64,000 bases of DNA from Terriglobia bacterium. GTDB taxonomy: Bacteria; Acidobacteriota; Terriglobia; Acidiferrales; UBA7541. The stretch spans positions 62,001 to 126,000 of the forward strand of contig JAIQFB010000013.1 of NCBI GenBank assembly GCA_020073485.1, written 5' to 3'. Position 1 is the first letter of the stretch, and the number at the start of each line of letters is the position of its first letter. Position numbers and translations under genes: made by a program. Of this stretch, positions 1 through 7,287 are shown piece by piece. Under the pieces are notes generated by a model. It did no database searches. It was not told where the DNA came from and saw nothing but the letters and a program-made list of their open reading frames with translations.

Positions 1-763
1 TCCGTTCGCTGCGGACAATGATCATGCGGCCGCCGGTTTCGTCCGTGATTTTCTTGGCTGTGCCCTGATCGCCGCCGTCGGCAGCCACCAGCAGGATGTG
101 CACCACCGTATCGGTGCGCTGCGCGGTTTCGATCGCTTCCTGCAGCCGCACTTTGCTGCCGGTATCCTCGCAATCGCTCAGGACCACGATCGCCTTTCTG
201 CCCGCTTCCCCGGAGAGCTTGTCGTGGGAGGCAAGGTACACGGCGTCATAGAAATTCGTTCCGCCGCTGCCGCTGGTGGGCAGGGGCCCCTGCGCGATGA
301 TCACGGAACTTCCGGGCGCGTTGATCTGAGCGCGGTTGATGGCGCGGTCCAGGCGGGCGCGGTCGTCGGTGAAATCGGCGAGCAGGTCGACGTCGGTATC
401 GAAGGTCATGATCATGGCCTCATCGCCCTTGCGCATCACGCGCCCCAGGAAACGCGAGGCCGCTTCCTTGATTCCGGACAGCATGTAGTATTCGCTGCCG
501 CTGGTATCGAGCAGGATCCCGAGGGTGATGGGCAGGTTGGATTCGGCGGAAAAATTGGTTATTTCCTGGAGCTGGCCATCCTCATAGACCTGGAAGTCAT
601 CTTTAGTTAGGCCGGTGATGATGGCCTTGTGCTTGTCGCGCACGGTGGCGAACAGGTTGACCAGGTTGACTTCGACGCGGATCTGTCCTGGCGGCGCGGC
701 GCTGACGATGCCCGCGGCCATTGCCGTCACGCACAGAATCGAAAGGATAGCTCGAATCCGCAT
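1..763 (-). CDS. Secreted VWA-domain protein, 3' end beyond window
   Basis: The minus-strand frame opens at an ATG at 763 behind a GGAGGAG ribosome site and runs off the left edge, showing about 254 residues. It begins with a signal peptide (MRIRAILSILCVTAMAAG) followed by a short beta-rich segment (RVEVNLVNLFATVRD). A von Willebrand A domain then carries an intact MIDAS motif DTSGS near residue 86 and a later VVLSDCEDTGS. This layout matches the secreted VWA proteins that are abundant in Acidobacteriota. Such proteins are probably periplasmic or exported adhesion or assembly factors, but the precise role is unknown. It is divergent from the second VWA gene at 1014, with a repeat array between them. 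Confidence 0.85.
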   Translation of the reverse strand, partial: MRIRAILSILCVTAMAAGIVSAAPPGQIRVEVNLVNLFATVRDKHKAIITGLTKDDFQVYEDGQLQEITNFSAESNLPITLGILLDTSGSEYYMLSGIKEAASRFLGRVMRKGDEAMIMTFDTDVDLLADFTDDRARLDRAINRAQINAPGSSVIIAQGPLPTSGSGGTNFYDAVYLASHDKLSGEAGRKAIVVLSDCEDTGSKVRLQEAIETAQRTDTVVHILLVAADGGDQGTAKKITDETGGRMIIVRSER

Positions 764-871
764 TGTATAATCTCCTCCGGCTATGGTTCCGGTTACGGTT
801 TGATCCTGTTGGATGCGGCGCCGAGACAATTAGATGCGCGGGTTCGCTGACCGCCCGCGCGCGATACGGGC

Positions 872-994
872 GCGGGCTCTACTTTTACACTGAACGTCCC
901 GACAGAGTCGAGTCGTGGAGCCCGCCAAAATTCGGGTGTGGGCTCTACTTGGAGCCCGCCGGAATTCGGGTGGGGGCTCTACTTGGAGCCCGCC
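872..994. repeat. Palindromic repeat family 1, three-copy array
   Basis: Three copies of a GC-rich inverted repeat with arms GGGCTCTACTT and GGAGCCCGCC occupy 872-926, 931-960 and 965-994. The first is a 55-nt long form with an extra inner segment CTGAACGTCCCGAC; the other two are 30-nt short forms. Related copies lie at 27287-27341 (long form), 31573-31600 and 43850-43879. All are intergenic. Each can fold into a hairpin. They resemble REP-type elements rather than CRISPR repeats, since there are no unique spacers of constant size. Confidence 0.85.
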
Positions 995-1013
995 GGAATA
1001 TGATAGGAACCCA

Positions 1014-2090
1014 ATGAATTGTACACGAAAATGGCTGGTGGCCGTCTTGTCCGTCGGTTTGTCCGGCGCTGGCTTCGCCGTCCTACGGGCGCAGCAGCCC
1101 CCAGCACAGGGCCCAGCACAGCCGCCATCGCTGAAGGCCGACGAATCCCGTGGAAAAATTGTCTCGAATGTTTCCCTGGTGGTAGTGCCGGTGACGGTAA
1201 AGGACAGCGCCGGGGAACTGGTTACCGACCTCGAGCAGAATGAGTTCCGAATTTTCGAGGACGGCATCGAACAACCCATCTCCGTGTTCTCGGTGGACGC
1301 CTTCCCTTTGTCGGCCGCCGTCTTGATCGACGACGACTTGAAACGAAGCACGGCGGAAAAGGTTCAGAAGACGCTGGAGACGGTCGCGGGCGGGTTCAGT
1401 CCGTCCGACGAGGTTTCCTTGTGGCGGTTCGACAATGTTCCCGAATCTATTTCTGATTTCATCGGCACCAACGACGCGCTGCTCACCGAGCTCAAGCGCA
1501 TCGACCTGAGCAGTTCGTTCCCCGGCATCGGTTCGGCGCCCATGACCAACGGGCCGCACGTGAACACGGCGCAGCCGCCGGGGCCAGCCGCGATTCCTTC
1601 GATGGCCGCCGGGCATCCCAACAACAAGCACATCAACGACGTGATTTACGCCGCCGCCGAACAGTTGCGCGACCGCGGCCGTGAACGCCGAAAAATTATT
1701 TTCTTGATCTCGGACGGCCAGAACGCCAAGAACAATACGCACAGCTACGACGACACGCTCAAGCTGCTGCTCTCGGCGGACATTTCCGTGTACGCGGTAG
1801 GCGTCGGCGAGGCCAATCTCAATCGCGGGATCACGTTTCTGGGAAACAATATTCTCGCCAAGTACGCGCACTCGACCGGAGGCGACATTTTTTACGGCGG
1901 CATCAGCCGCGAGGAACTCGAAGGCCTCTACGCGCGCGTCACGGAGCAGGCGCGCAACCAGTACACCCTCGCTTACTCCGGCGCGAAGACCGATCGCTCC
2001 AAGCCCTATCACACGATCGAGGTGCGCGTGAGGCGGCCGGGATTGTCGTTGCTCACGCGCGACGGCTACTACCTGAGCGACAAGCCCTGA
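1014..2090 (+). CDS. Secreted VWA-domain protein with degenerate MIDAS
   Basis: This is a 358-residue protein starting at the ATG at 1014; the frame stays open upstream to 915 but that part is repeat DNA. It has an N-terminal signal peptide (MNCTRKWLVAVLSVGLSGAG), a beta-rich linker (SNVSLVVVPVTVKD) and a VWA domain. The position that normally reads DxSxS reads D-D-D-L-K at residues 106-110, so both metal-coordinating serines are missing. The later aspartate region (ISDGQNAKNN) is retained. The family is typical of Acidobacteriota. It probably folds as a VWA domain but may not bind metal in the usual way. The neighbouring VWA gene on the other strand keeps an intact motif. Confidence 0.85.
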   Translation: MNCTRKWLVAVLSVGLSGAGFAVLRAQQPPAQGPAQPPSLKADESRGKIVSNVSLVVVPVTVKDSAGELVTDLEQNEFRIFEDGIEQPISVFSVDAFPLSAAVLIDDDLKRSTAEKVQKTLETVAGGFSPSDEVSLWRFDNVPESISDFIGTNDALLTELKRIDLSSSFPGIGSAPMTNGPHVNTAQPPGPAAIPSMAAGHPNNKHINDVIYAAAEQLRDRGRERRKIIFLISDGQNAKNNTHSYDDTLKLLLSADISVYAVGVGEANLNRGITFLGNNILAKYAHSTGGDIFYGGISREELEGLYARVTEQARNQYTLAYSGAKTDRSKPYHTIEVRVRRPGLSLLTRDGYYLSDKP

Positions 2091-2125
2091 TATTCAATTG
2101 GAACATTTCTCGTCCTCCAAACGAT

Positions 2126-2207
2126 CGTCATTCCGAGCGAAGGGAGGAATCTCTCTTTCTTTTGAATTTTCGACCCGGAGGGATTCCTCGCCTCGCTCGG
2201 AATGACG
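2126..2207. repeat. Palindromic repeat family 3, copy 1
   Basis: The ends CGTCATTCCGAGCGA and TCGCTCGGAATGACG are inverted, and an inner GGATTCCTC pairs with GAGGAATC. Other copies are at 17896-17984 and 60928-61016. The element is about 85 nt, non-coding and always intergenic; terminal inverted repeats give it a MITE-like or REP-like look. Confidence 0.8.
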
Positions 2208-2429
2208 ATTTTAGGTTCTTGTGAATTCTGAAGCCGGTGAGGCAACCTGCTCGGAAATTTCAAAACCACGCAAGCTGAAGCTTGCGCCTCTAATCCCGCC
2301 GCGCCATCCTGGGCCGCATCTAGCTGGGAAAATGCTGCACAACTCTCGCAAAATCGCGCAATTTATTTTCCGAAAAAATCTTTTTCCGCTCGATCATCTA
2401 TTTCGATACCGCCGCTCCGGAATTTCTTC
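2208..2429. other. Intergenic stretch, no gene seen
   Basis: No convincing coding frame. A short perfect hairpin with arms CGCAAGC and GCTTGCG lies at 2269-2286. The stretch 2345-2400 is unusually AT-rich for this window and leads into the small-RNA promoter. Confidence 0.5.
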
Positions 2430-2458
2430 TTGACTTCCCCGACGTTCGCTCGTAAAAC
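2430..2458 (+). promoter_or_regulatory. Sigma70-type promoter of predicted small RNA
   Basis: TTGACT at 2430-2435, a 17-base spacer and TAAAAC at 2453-2458 give a near-consensus housekeeping promoter. The predicted start is near 2465. No gene in the right orientation follows except the structured region that ends in the terminator at 2619-2654. Confidence 0.6.
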
Positions 2459-2464
2459 GACGGT

Positions 2465-2654
2465 AGCGAGTTTGCTTCGCGTCCGGTTTCTGATTGAACC
2501 CCACGCGAATGAAGAATTGCTCGCTGCTCCGAGGGGAGATTGGTTTACGGAGCGAATGCGCGCAGGCCCAACAGGAAACGCAGGCTACCGAGACCGGTCC
2601 ACGGATACGTTTCCAAGCGGGGCGCCCCAATAAAGTCGAGGCGCCCCGTTTTTT
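2465..2654 (+). ncRNA. Predicted ~190-nt structured small RNA
   Basis: The transcript predicted between the promoter at 2430-2458 and the terminator at 2619-2654 has no good coding frame but clear stems. AGCGAG (2465-2470) pairs with CTCGCT (2520-2525). Inside it TTCGCGT (2476-2482) pairs with ACGCGAA (2503-2509), with GGTT/AACC at the tip. A second hairpin pairs GCTCCG (2526-2531) with CGGAGC (2548-2553). A third pairs GGAAACG (2574-2580) with CGTTTCC (2608-2614), with ACCG/CGGT inside. The size is that of 6S RNA, but three consecutive hairpins do not match the single long 6S rod, and I see no SRP, tmRNA or RNase P signature. The class is unknown. Confidence 0.55.
2619..2654 (+). terminator. 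Intrinsic terminator of predicted small RNA
   Basis: GGGGCGCC at 2619-2626 pairs perfectly with GGCGCCCC at 2640-2647 and is followed by G and six T at 2649-2654. The T run lies only on the plus strand, so it serves a rightward transcript, not the leftward helicase gene that ends at 2703. Confidence 0.8.
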
Positions 2655-2702
2655 ATCTCTCCTTAATTTTCCAGGAAATCGATCCATGCACGCGGGGGCT
2701 GA

Positions 2703-5700
2703 TTATTCTTCTCCCGAAGCGCTGGCCGCGGCGCCTTGCTCTCGCGCCGGGCAGATGGACTCGTAATCGCAGAACTTGCAGGCGAAGCCCGGCTTCGCCG
2801 GAAAATTGCCGGCGCGGATGTCCGCGGCCGCTTCCTGAATTTCCGCGCGCACTTTTTTGAGTTGCTTTTCATCGCGCGTCGCGCTCACGGCGTGGTTGTT
2901 CTGCAGATAGTGCAATGTGAGGCGCGCGGGATTCCAATCGAAAACTTCGCGGGCCGCCAGGGCATAGACGCTGAGCTGAACGTCTTTTTTCGCCTTCTCC
3001 TCGTTGCGCGGTTTTCCCGTTTTGTAATCGACGATTTCTTCCTCGCCGGGAGCGATGCGACTGACCTGGTCCATACGGCCGGTGAGGACCACGTTGTTTT
3101 CCATGGGCAGGTCGAACGTTTTCTCCTGCGCGATCACATTGGGGGGCGATGCGAGCGTCGTTGCGTAAAAGGCGCGCAACTGCGTCACGCCGTCTTTCTT
3201 GTATTCCTGTTCCTGGTAGTCGTCCTCGAATCCCGCCGAGGTCCACTCCAGCTCGAATTTGCGTTCCACTTCCTCGAACGGGAGGATGTGGCCGGCAGCC
3301 AGTTCGCTCATGAAATATTTGATCGTATTGTGCATCACGCTGCCGAAACTCATGGCCGCCGCCGGGCCGCCGCGCAGGCCCCACGCGCCGTTGAACAGAT
3401 ATTTTTGCGGGCAGGACTCCAGCGTGCCGATCGCCGAGGGGCTGAGCTTCAGCGGCTCCGGCACCGGCGGGCGGTAGGTGACGGCCCACTCGCCGATCCG
3501 CGAGCCGATGCGCGCGCGGCGTTCCGGCAGATCGAAAAGCGCGGGCTCGGGTTCGGCCGGCGCCGGCGGCTCGCTGGCGGCAACGGGAGCAAGCTGTTCG
3601 ACATCCCGGCGCTTGATTTGCGCGTCCATCAGGATGTCGTCGAGAAACGGGGAAGGTTTCGAGCGTTTGTTCTCGACCGTGTTCAACGTCAGCCTGTGCC
3701 GCGCGCGCGTCACGGCCACGTAAAATAGACGGCGCTCTTCCTGGATGTGAAAACTTCCCTGCGGCTGCTCTTCCTTCATCAGTGCCGCAGGGAATTCGAG
3801 CACGCGAGGTTTTTCCCCGGCTGGAAATCCGCGCTGCACCAAGTGCAGGACATACACGTGGTCGAATTCCAGGCCCTTCGCGGCGTGCACGGTCATCAAC
3901 TGCACGGCGTCACCTGATTCCTGCTCCAGATTGATCGATCCCCCGGCCTGCTCGAAATAATCCAAGTACTCGACAAGTTCCCGGAGGCGCTGGGTTTCGC
4001 TCTTGGGCTGCCATTCGCGCACAAACTGCGCGAGGCGGTCGAAATATTTGCGGTCTTCTTTCCGGCCTTCTCCAGCGACTGCTGTCGCGATTTCCAGGGC
4101 TTCGGCGAGTTCGTCAAATAATTCCGAGGCCGTGAGTTGCCGGGTTTTTTTTCGCAATGCCGCGATCATCTCGATGAGTTCGCCCAGGCGCCGCTCGCCT
4201 CCGGAGAAGGGAGGCTCGGTGTGTGACGCCTGCATGGTGTCCCACAGGGAAATCCCTTTGCCCTTCGCCGTGCGTTCCAGCAGGCGCACCAGATCGGACG
4301 GTTCGAGGCCCCAGGCCGGCATGGCCAGCACGCGCGCGCAGGCCACGTCATCGTGCGGCTGATCGATCAGGCGGAGATAGGCGATGAGGTCACGCACCAG
4401 GCGATGCGAGAGGATGGAAAGATTCTTGATGACGAAGGGAATTTTGCGTGCCTTGAGCACATCCACGAGTTTGTCGCGGTGCGCGTGGCCGCGGTAGAGC
4501 ACCGCGAACGAGCGCCATTTCGCCCCCGCGCGATGCAGGCGCTCGATTTCGCCGGCCACCCACTGCGCCTCGGCTTCGTTTGTCGCGTGCGTGACGATCC
4601 GCACTTTGTTGCCGTCCTCGCGCACTGCCGTGAGCGGGTACTCCGGAATATTCACCGGCTTTTCATTGTGCCGGATGGCCTGGCCCGCGACGCGGAGAAT
4701 TCGGCCGGAGGAACGGTAATTGAGCGTGAGCGGCCGCAGCAGATCGCGATGGGCGTCGGGCGAGCCCGTGGCAAATCGATTGAGAAAAATCGTAAAGCTG
4801 CCGAACGACGCGCCGCGAAAGCGGTAAATTGCCTGGCGATGATCGCCGACCACGACCAGATTCGGACGCTCGCCGCCGAGCAGCCAGAGCAATTCGAGTT
4901 GCGCGATGTTCGTATCCTGGAATTCGTCGACCAGGATGTAGCGGTAGCGCGCGCGGAGCGATTCGCGCAGGGCGGCGTCCTCGCGCAGGCGCACGACGGC
5001 GTCCATGATCTGCGTGCCGAAGGTCAGCAGTTTGCGGTCGCGCAGAAGCAAGTCGCTGGCGCGGTAGGCCCGCGCGATTTCCAGCAGCTTGGCGATTTCC
5101 TCGTCGCGGACGGCGCGCTCGGGTTCGTCCAGGGCGCCGCGCACGCGGCGAAAGCTTTCCGCCTGCGCGTCGGCATAGCGCTGGTAATCATCGGGCGAAA
5201 CCAATTCATCCTGGCAGCGCGAGAAGAATTCCACGAAGTCGCCGAGGAATTGTCCCGGCTCGGCGAGCCGCCGGAAGTGATCGAGCTGCAGCAGGGGCAG
5301 GTTGCGCCGCAGCAGGATCCAGTGATCCACTTTGTCGATGGGTTTGAGTTCGGGATTGACTTCCTGCAGCAGGGCGTTACAAAACGCATGAAAGGTGCTG
5401 AGCGTCACGCGCTCGGCGCGCTCGGCATCGGCTTCGCCGCGGTCGCGAGCGGCGGCCACCACGCGATGCTTCATCTCGGATGCCGCTTTGTCGGTGAACG
5501 TCAGTCCCAGGATTTCCTGGCCCGTGAGACCGGGCTGCGTGTCCAGCAGGTGGCGGATGCGCTCGGTGATCACACGCGTTTTTCCCGTGCCCGCGCCGGC
5601 CACCACCACCAGCGGCCCCTCGCCATGATGCACGGCGGCGCGCTGCTCCGGATTCAGCTGAATTCCGGGCGATGGAACGCCGGCATGTTCAAACAGATCG

Positions 5701-5705
5701 GCCAT
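2703..5705 (-). CDS. UvrD/AddA-like helicase fused to Fe-S PD-(D/E)XK nuclease
   Basis: This 1000-residue protein is a superfamily-1 DNA helicase. It has Walker A GAGTGKT (Lys42), the DEFQDT motif II near 265, the YRSS motif, TVHAAKGLEFDHV and VAVTRARHRL. The C-terminal ~250 residues are a RecB-type nuclease with GRMDQV, IVDYKTGK and QLSVYAL, bracketed by one Cys (LESCPQKY) and the cluster CKFCDYESIC, the four-cysteine arrangement of AddB-like 4Fe-4S nucleases. It likely processes DNA ends in recombination repair. The start at 5705 has GGGGAG upstream; the frame is open a further 49 codons without a better start. It is divergent from a small-protein gene, with an operator-like palindrome between them. 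Confidence 0.85.
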   Translation of the reverse strand: MADLFEHAGVPSPGIQLNPEQRAAVHHGEGPLVVVAGAGTGKTRVITERIRHLLDTQPGLTGQEILGLTFTDKAASEMKHRVVAAARDRGEADAERAERVTLSTFHAFCNALLQEVNPELKPIDKVDHWILLRRNLPLLQLDHFRRLAEPGQFLGDFVEFFSRCQDELVSPDDYQRYADAQAESFRRVRGALDEPERAVRDEEIAKLLEIARAYRASDLLLRDRKLLTFGTQIMDAVVRLREDAALRESLRARYRYILVDEFQDTNIAQLELLWLLGGERPNLVVVGDHRQAIYRFRGASFGSFTIFLNRFATGSPDAHRDLLRPLTLNYRSSGRILRVAGQAIRHNEKPVNIPEYPLTAVREDGNKVRIVTHATNEAEAQWVAGEIERLHRAGAKWRSFAVLYRGHAHRDKLVDVLKARKIPFVIKNLSILSHRLVRDLIAYLRLIDQPHDDVACARVLAMPAWGLEPSDLVRLLERTAKGKGISLWDTMQASHTEPPFSGGERRLGELIEMIAALRKKTRQLTASELFDELAEALEIATAVAGEGRKEDRKYFDRLAQFVREWQPKSETQRLRELVEYLDYFEQAGGSINLEQESGDAVQLMTVHAAKGLEFDHVYVLHLVQRGFPAGEKPRVLEFPAALMKEEQPQGSFHIQEERRLFYVAVTRARHRLTLNTVENKRSKPSPFLDDILMDAQIKRRDVEQLAPVAASEPPAPAEPEPALFDLPERRARIGSRIGEWAVTYRPPVPEPLKLSPSAIGTLESCPQKYLFNGAWGLRGGPAAAMSFGSVMHNTIKYFMSELAAGHILPFEEVERKFELEWTSAGFEDDYQEQEYKKDGVTQLRAFYATTLASPPNVIAQEKTFDLPMENNVVLTGRMDQVSRIAPGEEEIVDYKTGKPRNEEKAKKDVQLSVYALAAREVFDWNPARLTLHYLQNNHAVSATRDEKQLKKVRAEIQEAAADIRAGNFPAKPGFACKFCDYESICPAREQGAAASASGEE

Positions 5706-5813
5706 CAAGGGCTCCCCGGCAACAGTAGCACAGGATTTCGCACCGCGCTCAAGCGCCGAATGGTATGCATTTAGGCAAATAATTGTGTTGCAACATACCT
5801 CTGTTGTGTTAGT

Positions 5814-5827
5814 GTACGGAACCGTAC
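5814..5827. promoter_or_regulatory. Operator-like palindrome in helicase/small-ORF divergent region
   Basis: GTACGG-AA-CCGTAC is a perfect 14-bp palindrome. Extended, AGTGTACGNNACCGTAC recurs at 7111-7127 in the promoter of the XRE-S24 repressor gene; I found no other copy in the window. It lies 64 bases before the small-protein start at 5878 and 109 bases from the helicase start at 5705. The likely binder is the S24 repressor; this is inference. Confidence 0.6.
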
Positions 5828-5877
5828 CCTTTCCTCGGACGCCCATGTCCATAGACCAGTACGATTGGAGATTTCCA

Positions 5878-6063
5878 ATGTCTCACCGGAGGAATCCCGA
5901 TCTGCCGTACGAAACCCCCATTGAGCGCATCTTTCACAAAGTCGTGGGGCGAAAGATGACTGCCTTTGAGAGGATCTGTTTTCACCTCAAACGCAGGATC
6001 AAGCCGCCGCCTCGCGACGGCACAGCCGAGCACAAGACCGCGAAAGCCAATCGCGCAAAATGA
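5878..6063 (+). CDS. Small conserved-looking protein, paralog A
   Basis: A 61-residue basic protein. The start at 5878 is chosen because GGAG sits seven bases upstream; two upstream in-frame ATGs lack a ribosome site. The core ETPIERIFHKVVGRKMTAFE, followed by a FHL and a KPPPRDG element, matches the protein at 8320 at most positions (ETPxExIFxKVxGRxMTAxE, FHL, KPxPRxG). Two copies with independent ribosome sites argue that both are real genes. I do not recognise the family and see no membrane segment. The operator-like palindrome upstream suggests control by the neighbouring S24 repressor. Confidence 0.65.
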   Translation: MSHRRNPDLPYETPIERIFHKVVGRKMTAFERICFHLKRRIKPPPRDGTAEHKTAKANRAK

Positions 6064-6279
6064 CCCTTCACCAGGGCGCACAGACAAGAAGCATTGCCGC
6101 GTCACTCCCTTCCGCGGCGCACTCGCGTGAGTTATGCTCTGAACCACGATACACAATCAGCCATTCGCCTCCAGGCATGTCCCGAAATAAAAAATCTGCA
6201 GAAAAATCGAGGCCTGCATGGCCCGCGCTTTACAACGTCGTTGAGGTTTTCAAGATGAAGAAGCGGGTGAACGGAGGAA
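6064..6279. other. Intergenic, nothing recognised
   Basis: The 216 bases between the tail of the small-protein gene and the 3' end of the leftward repressor gene hold no convincing gene. I see no strong hairpin followed by a T run. Confidence 0.4.
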
Positions 6280-7095
6280 TCAACTCTCTTTCCCGATCCA
6301 CCAGAGAACCTTGGCAAGAATGAGCCACTTTTCTTTCCCATTCAGCACGATCGGTTCGTACTCCCTGTTTTCCGGCTGCAGCAGTTCCGCCTGGCCGTAG
6401 CGCTTCAGGCGCGACACCGTCAATCCTTTGTTCTTGTTCCAGCCGATCACAATTTGGCCTTCCAGCTTGGACCGGTCGTGCTGCGAGGAGTCCACTGCAA
6501 GGATGTAGCCTTCGTGGATTAATGGCGCCATCGAGTTGCCGCTGACCCGCAAGCACGTGGAAGTGGAAGGATTTGGGCACCATTCATTGGGCGCGGCAAT
6601 AGCGCTTTCCACCGGGGCGTCGTCCAGCACCGGCGAGATGTCCCCTTTTCCCCCGTGCGATGCCACGACGACTTTGAGCAAGGGAACGGCGACAAGCTGC
6701 GGAAGCTTCGATTTCTTGCGCCCGCTGCCAGCAGTAGCAATCCGCAGATTGACCATATTGCTTCGCCCCAGGCGCTTTCGGAAGTTCGGCAGGACGCGCA
6801 TCAGGTCTTCGTTCCCCAGCCCTGCCCGGGCCCAGAAATACCAGCACAGGGGATCGCCCGCGAGATTGCCGAGATCGATGTAACTGGCCGCCGTGGGCTC
6901 CTGGGCGGCGCGTTCCCAGCGGGAGATGGCCATGGCAGACATACGCAGGCGCTGGCCGAAATCGGTCTGGCTCAGATTCAGGCTATGGCGCAAATCGGAA
7001 ATCTTTTGAGCCCACTCCTGTTGCCCTTCGTCACGGGATTTGTTCGGCGGTCTTTGCATGGAGGTATTGCCGTTCCGCAGGCCGGCGGCTGGCAT
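6280..7095 (-). CDS. XRE-family repressor with S24 (LexA-like) domain
   Basis: A 271-residue transcriptional regulator. Residues about 28-80 form an XRE helix-turn-helix (ISDLRHSLNLSQTDFGQRL, then AISRWERAAQEPT). The C-terminal part is a peptidase S24 fold with the Ser-Met pair SGNSMAP (Ser188) and the general-base lysine in TVSRLKRY (Lys231). No Ala-Gly or Cys-Gly bond sits at the usual distance before the serine, so self-cleavage is uncertain. Start 7095 has GGGAAAG close upstream; Met13 (7059) is an alternative. True LexA is encoded separately at 21462. It probably represses itself and nearby genes through the AGTGTACGNNACCGTAC site. Confidence 0.8.
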   Translation of the reverse strand: MPAAGLRNGNTSMQRPPNKSRDEGQQEWAQKISDLRHSLNLSQTDFGQRLRMSAMAISRWERAAQEPTAASYIDLGNLAGDPLCWYFWARAGLGNEDLMRVLPNFRKRLGRSNMVNLRIATAGSGRKKSKLPQLVAVPLLKVVVASHGGKGDISPVLDDAPVESAIAAPNEWCPNPSTSTCLRVSGNSMAPLIHEGYILAVDSSQHDRSKLEGQIVIGWNKNKGLTVSRLKRYGQAELLQPENREYEPIVLNGKEKWLILAKVLWWIGKES

Positions 7096-7110
7096 CGCTT
7101 TCCCGAAAGC

Positions 7111-7138
7111 AGTGTACGTTACCGTACTGAATTTGCAA
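7111..7138 (-). promoter_or_regulatory. Repressor promoter with embedded operator
   Basis: On the minus strand TTGCAA (7138-7133), a 16-base spacer and TACACT (7116-7111) form a plausible promoter for the S24 repressor gene. The near-palindrome GTACGTTACCGTAC (7114-7127) occupies the spacer and touches the -10. Bound repressor would block RNA polymerase, the usual design of an autoregulated repressor. Confidence 0.55.
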
Positions 7139-7287
7139 ACAGGGTCCGCCGCGCGGGCTTATCGTTTAAGACTAGCGTCACAAGTTAAATCGGAGTACTG
7201 TCGGAGAGTCTCGTTGGCACCTTTTCGCGGTACCCGTTGGCTGCGGATCCTTGCAAAATCAGACGACTCCGGTTGCGCAAGGATTCG

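Noticed and set aside
98-610. Plus-strand 170-codon frame
   Set aside because: It is antisense to the VWA gene at 1-763, which has signal peptide, MIDAS motif and ribosome site; the plus frame has none.
872-994. Three repeats in a row considered as CRISPR
   Set aside because: Copies are nearly contiguous without unique spacers, occur elsewhere singly, and no cas genes are present.
2465-2654. Naming the small RNA as 6S RNA
   Set aside because: Length fits, but it folds as several hairpins and not as one long rod with a central bubble.
4353-5774. Plus-strand 473-codon frame
   Set aside because: Antisense to the helicase motifs; no recognisable domain.
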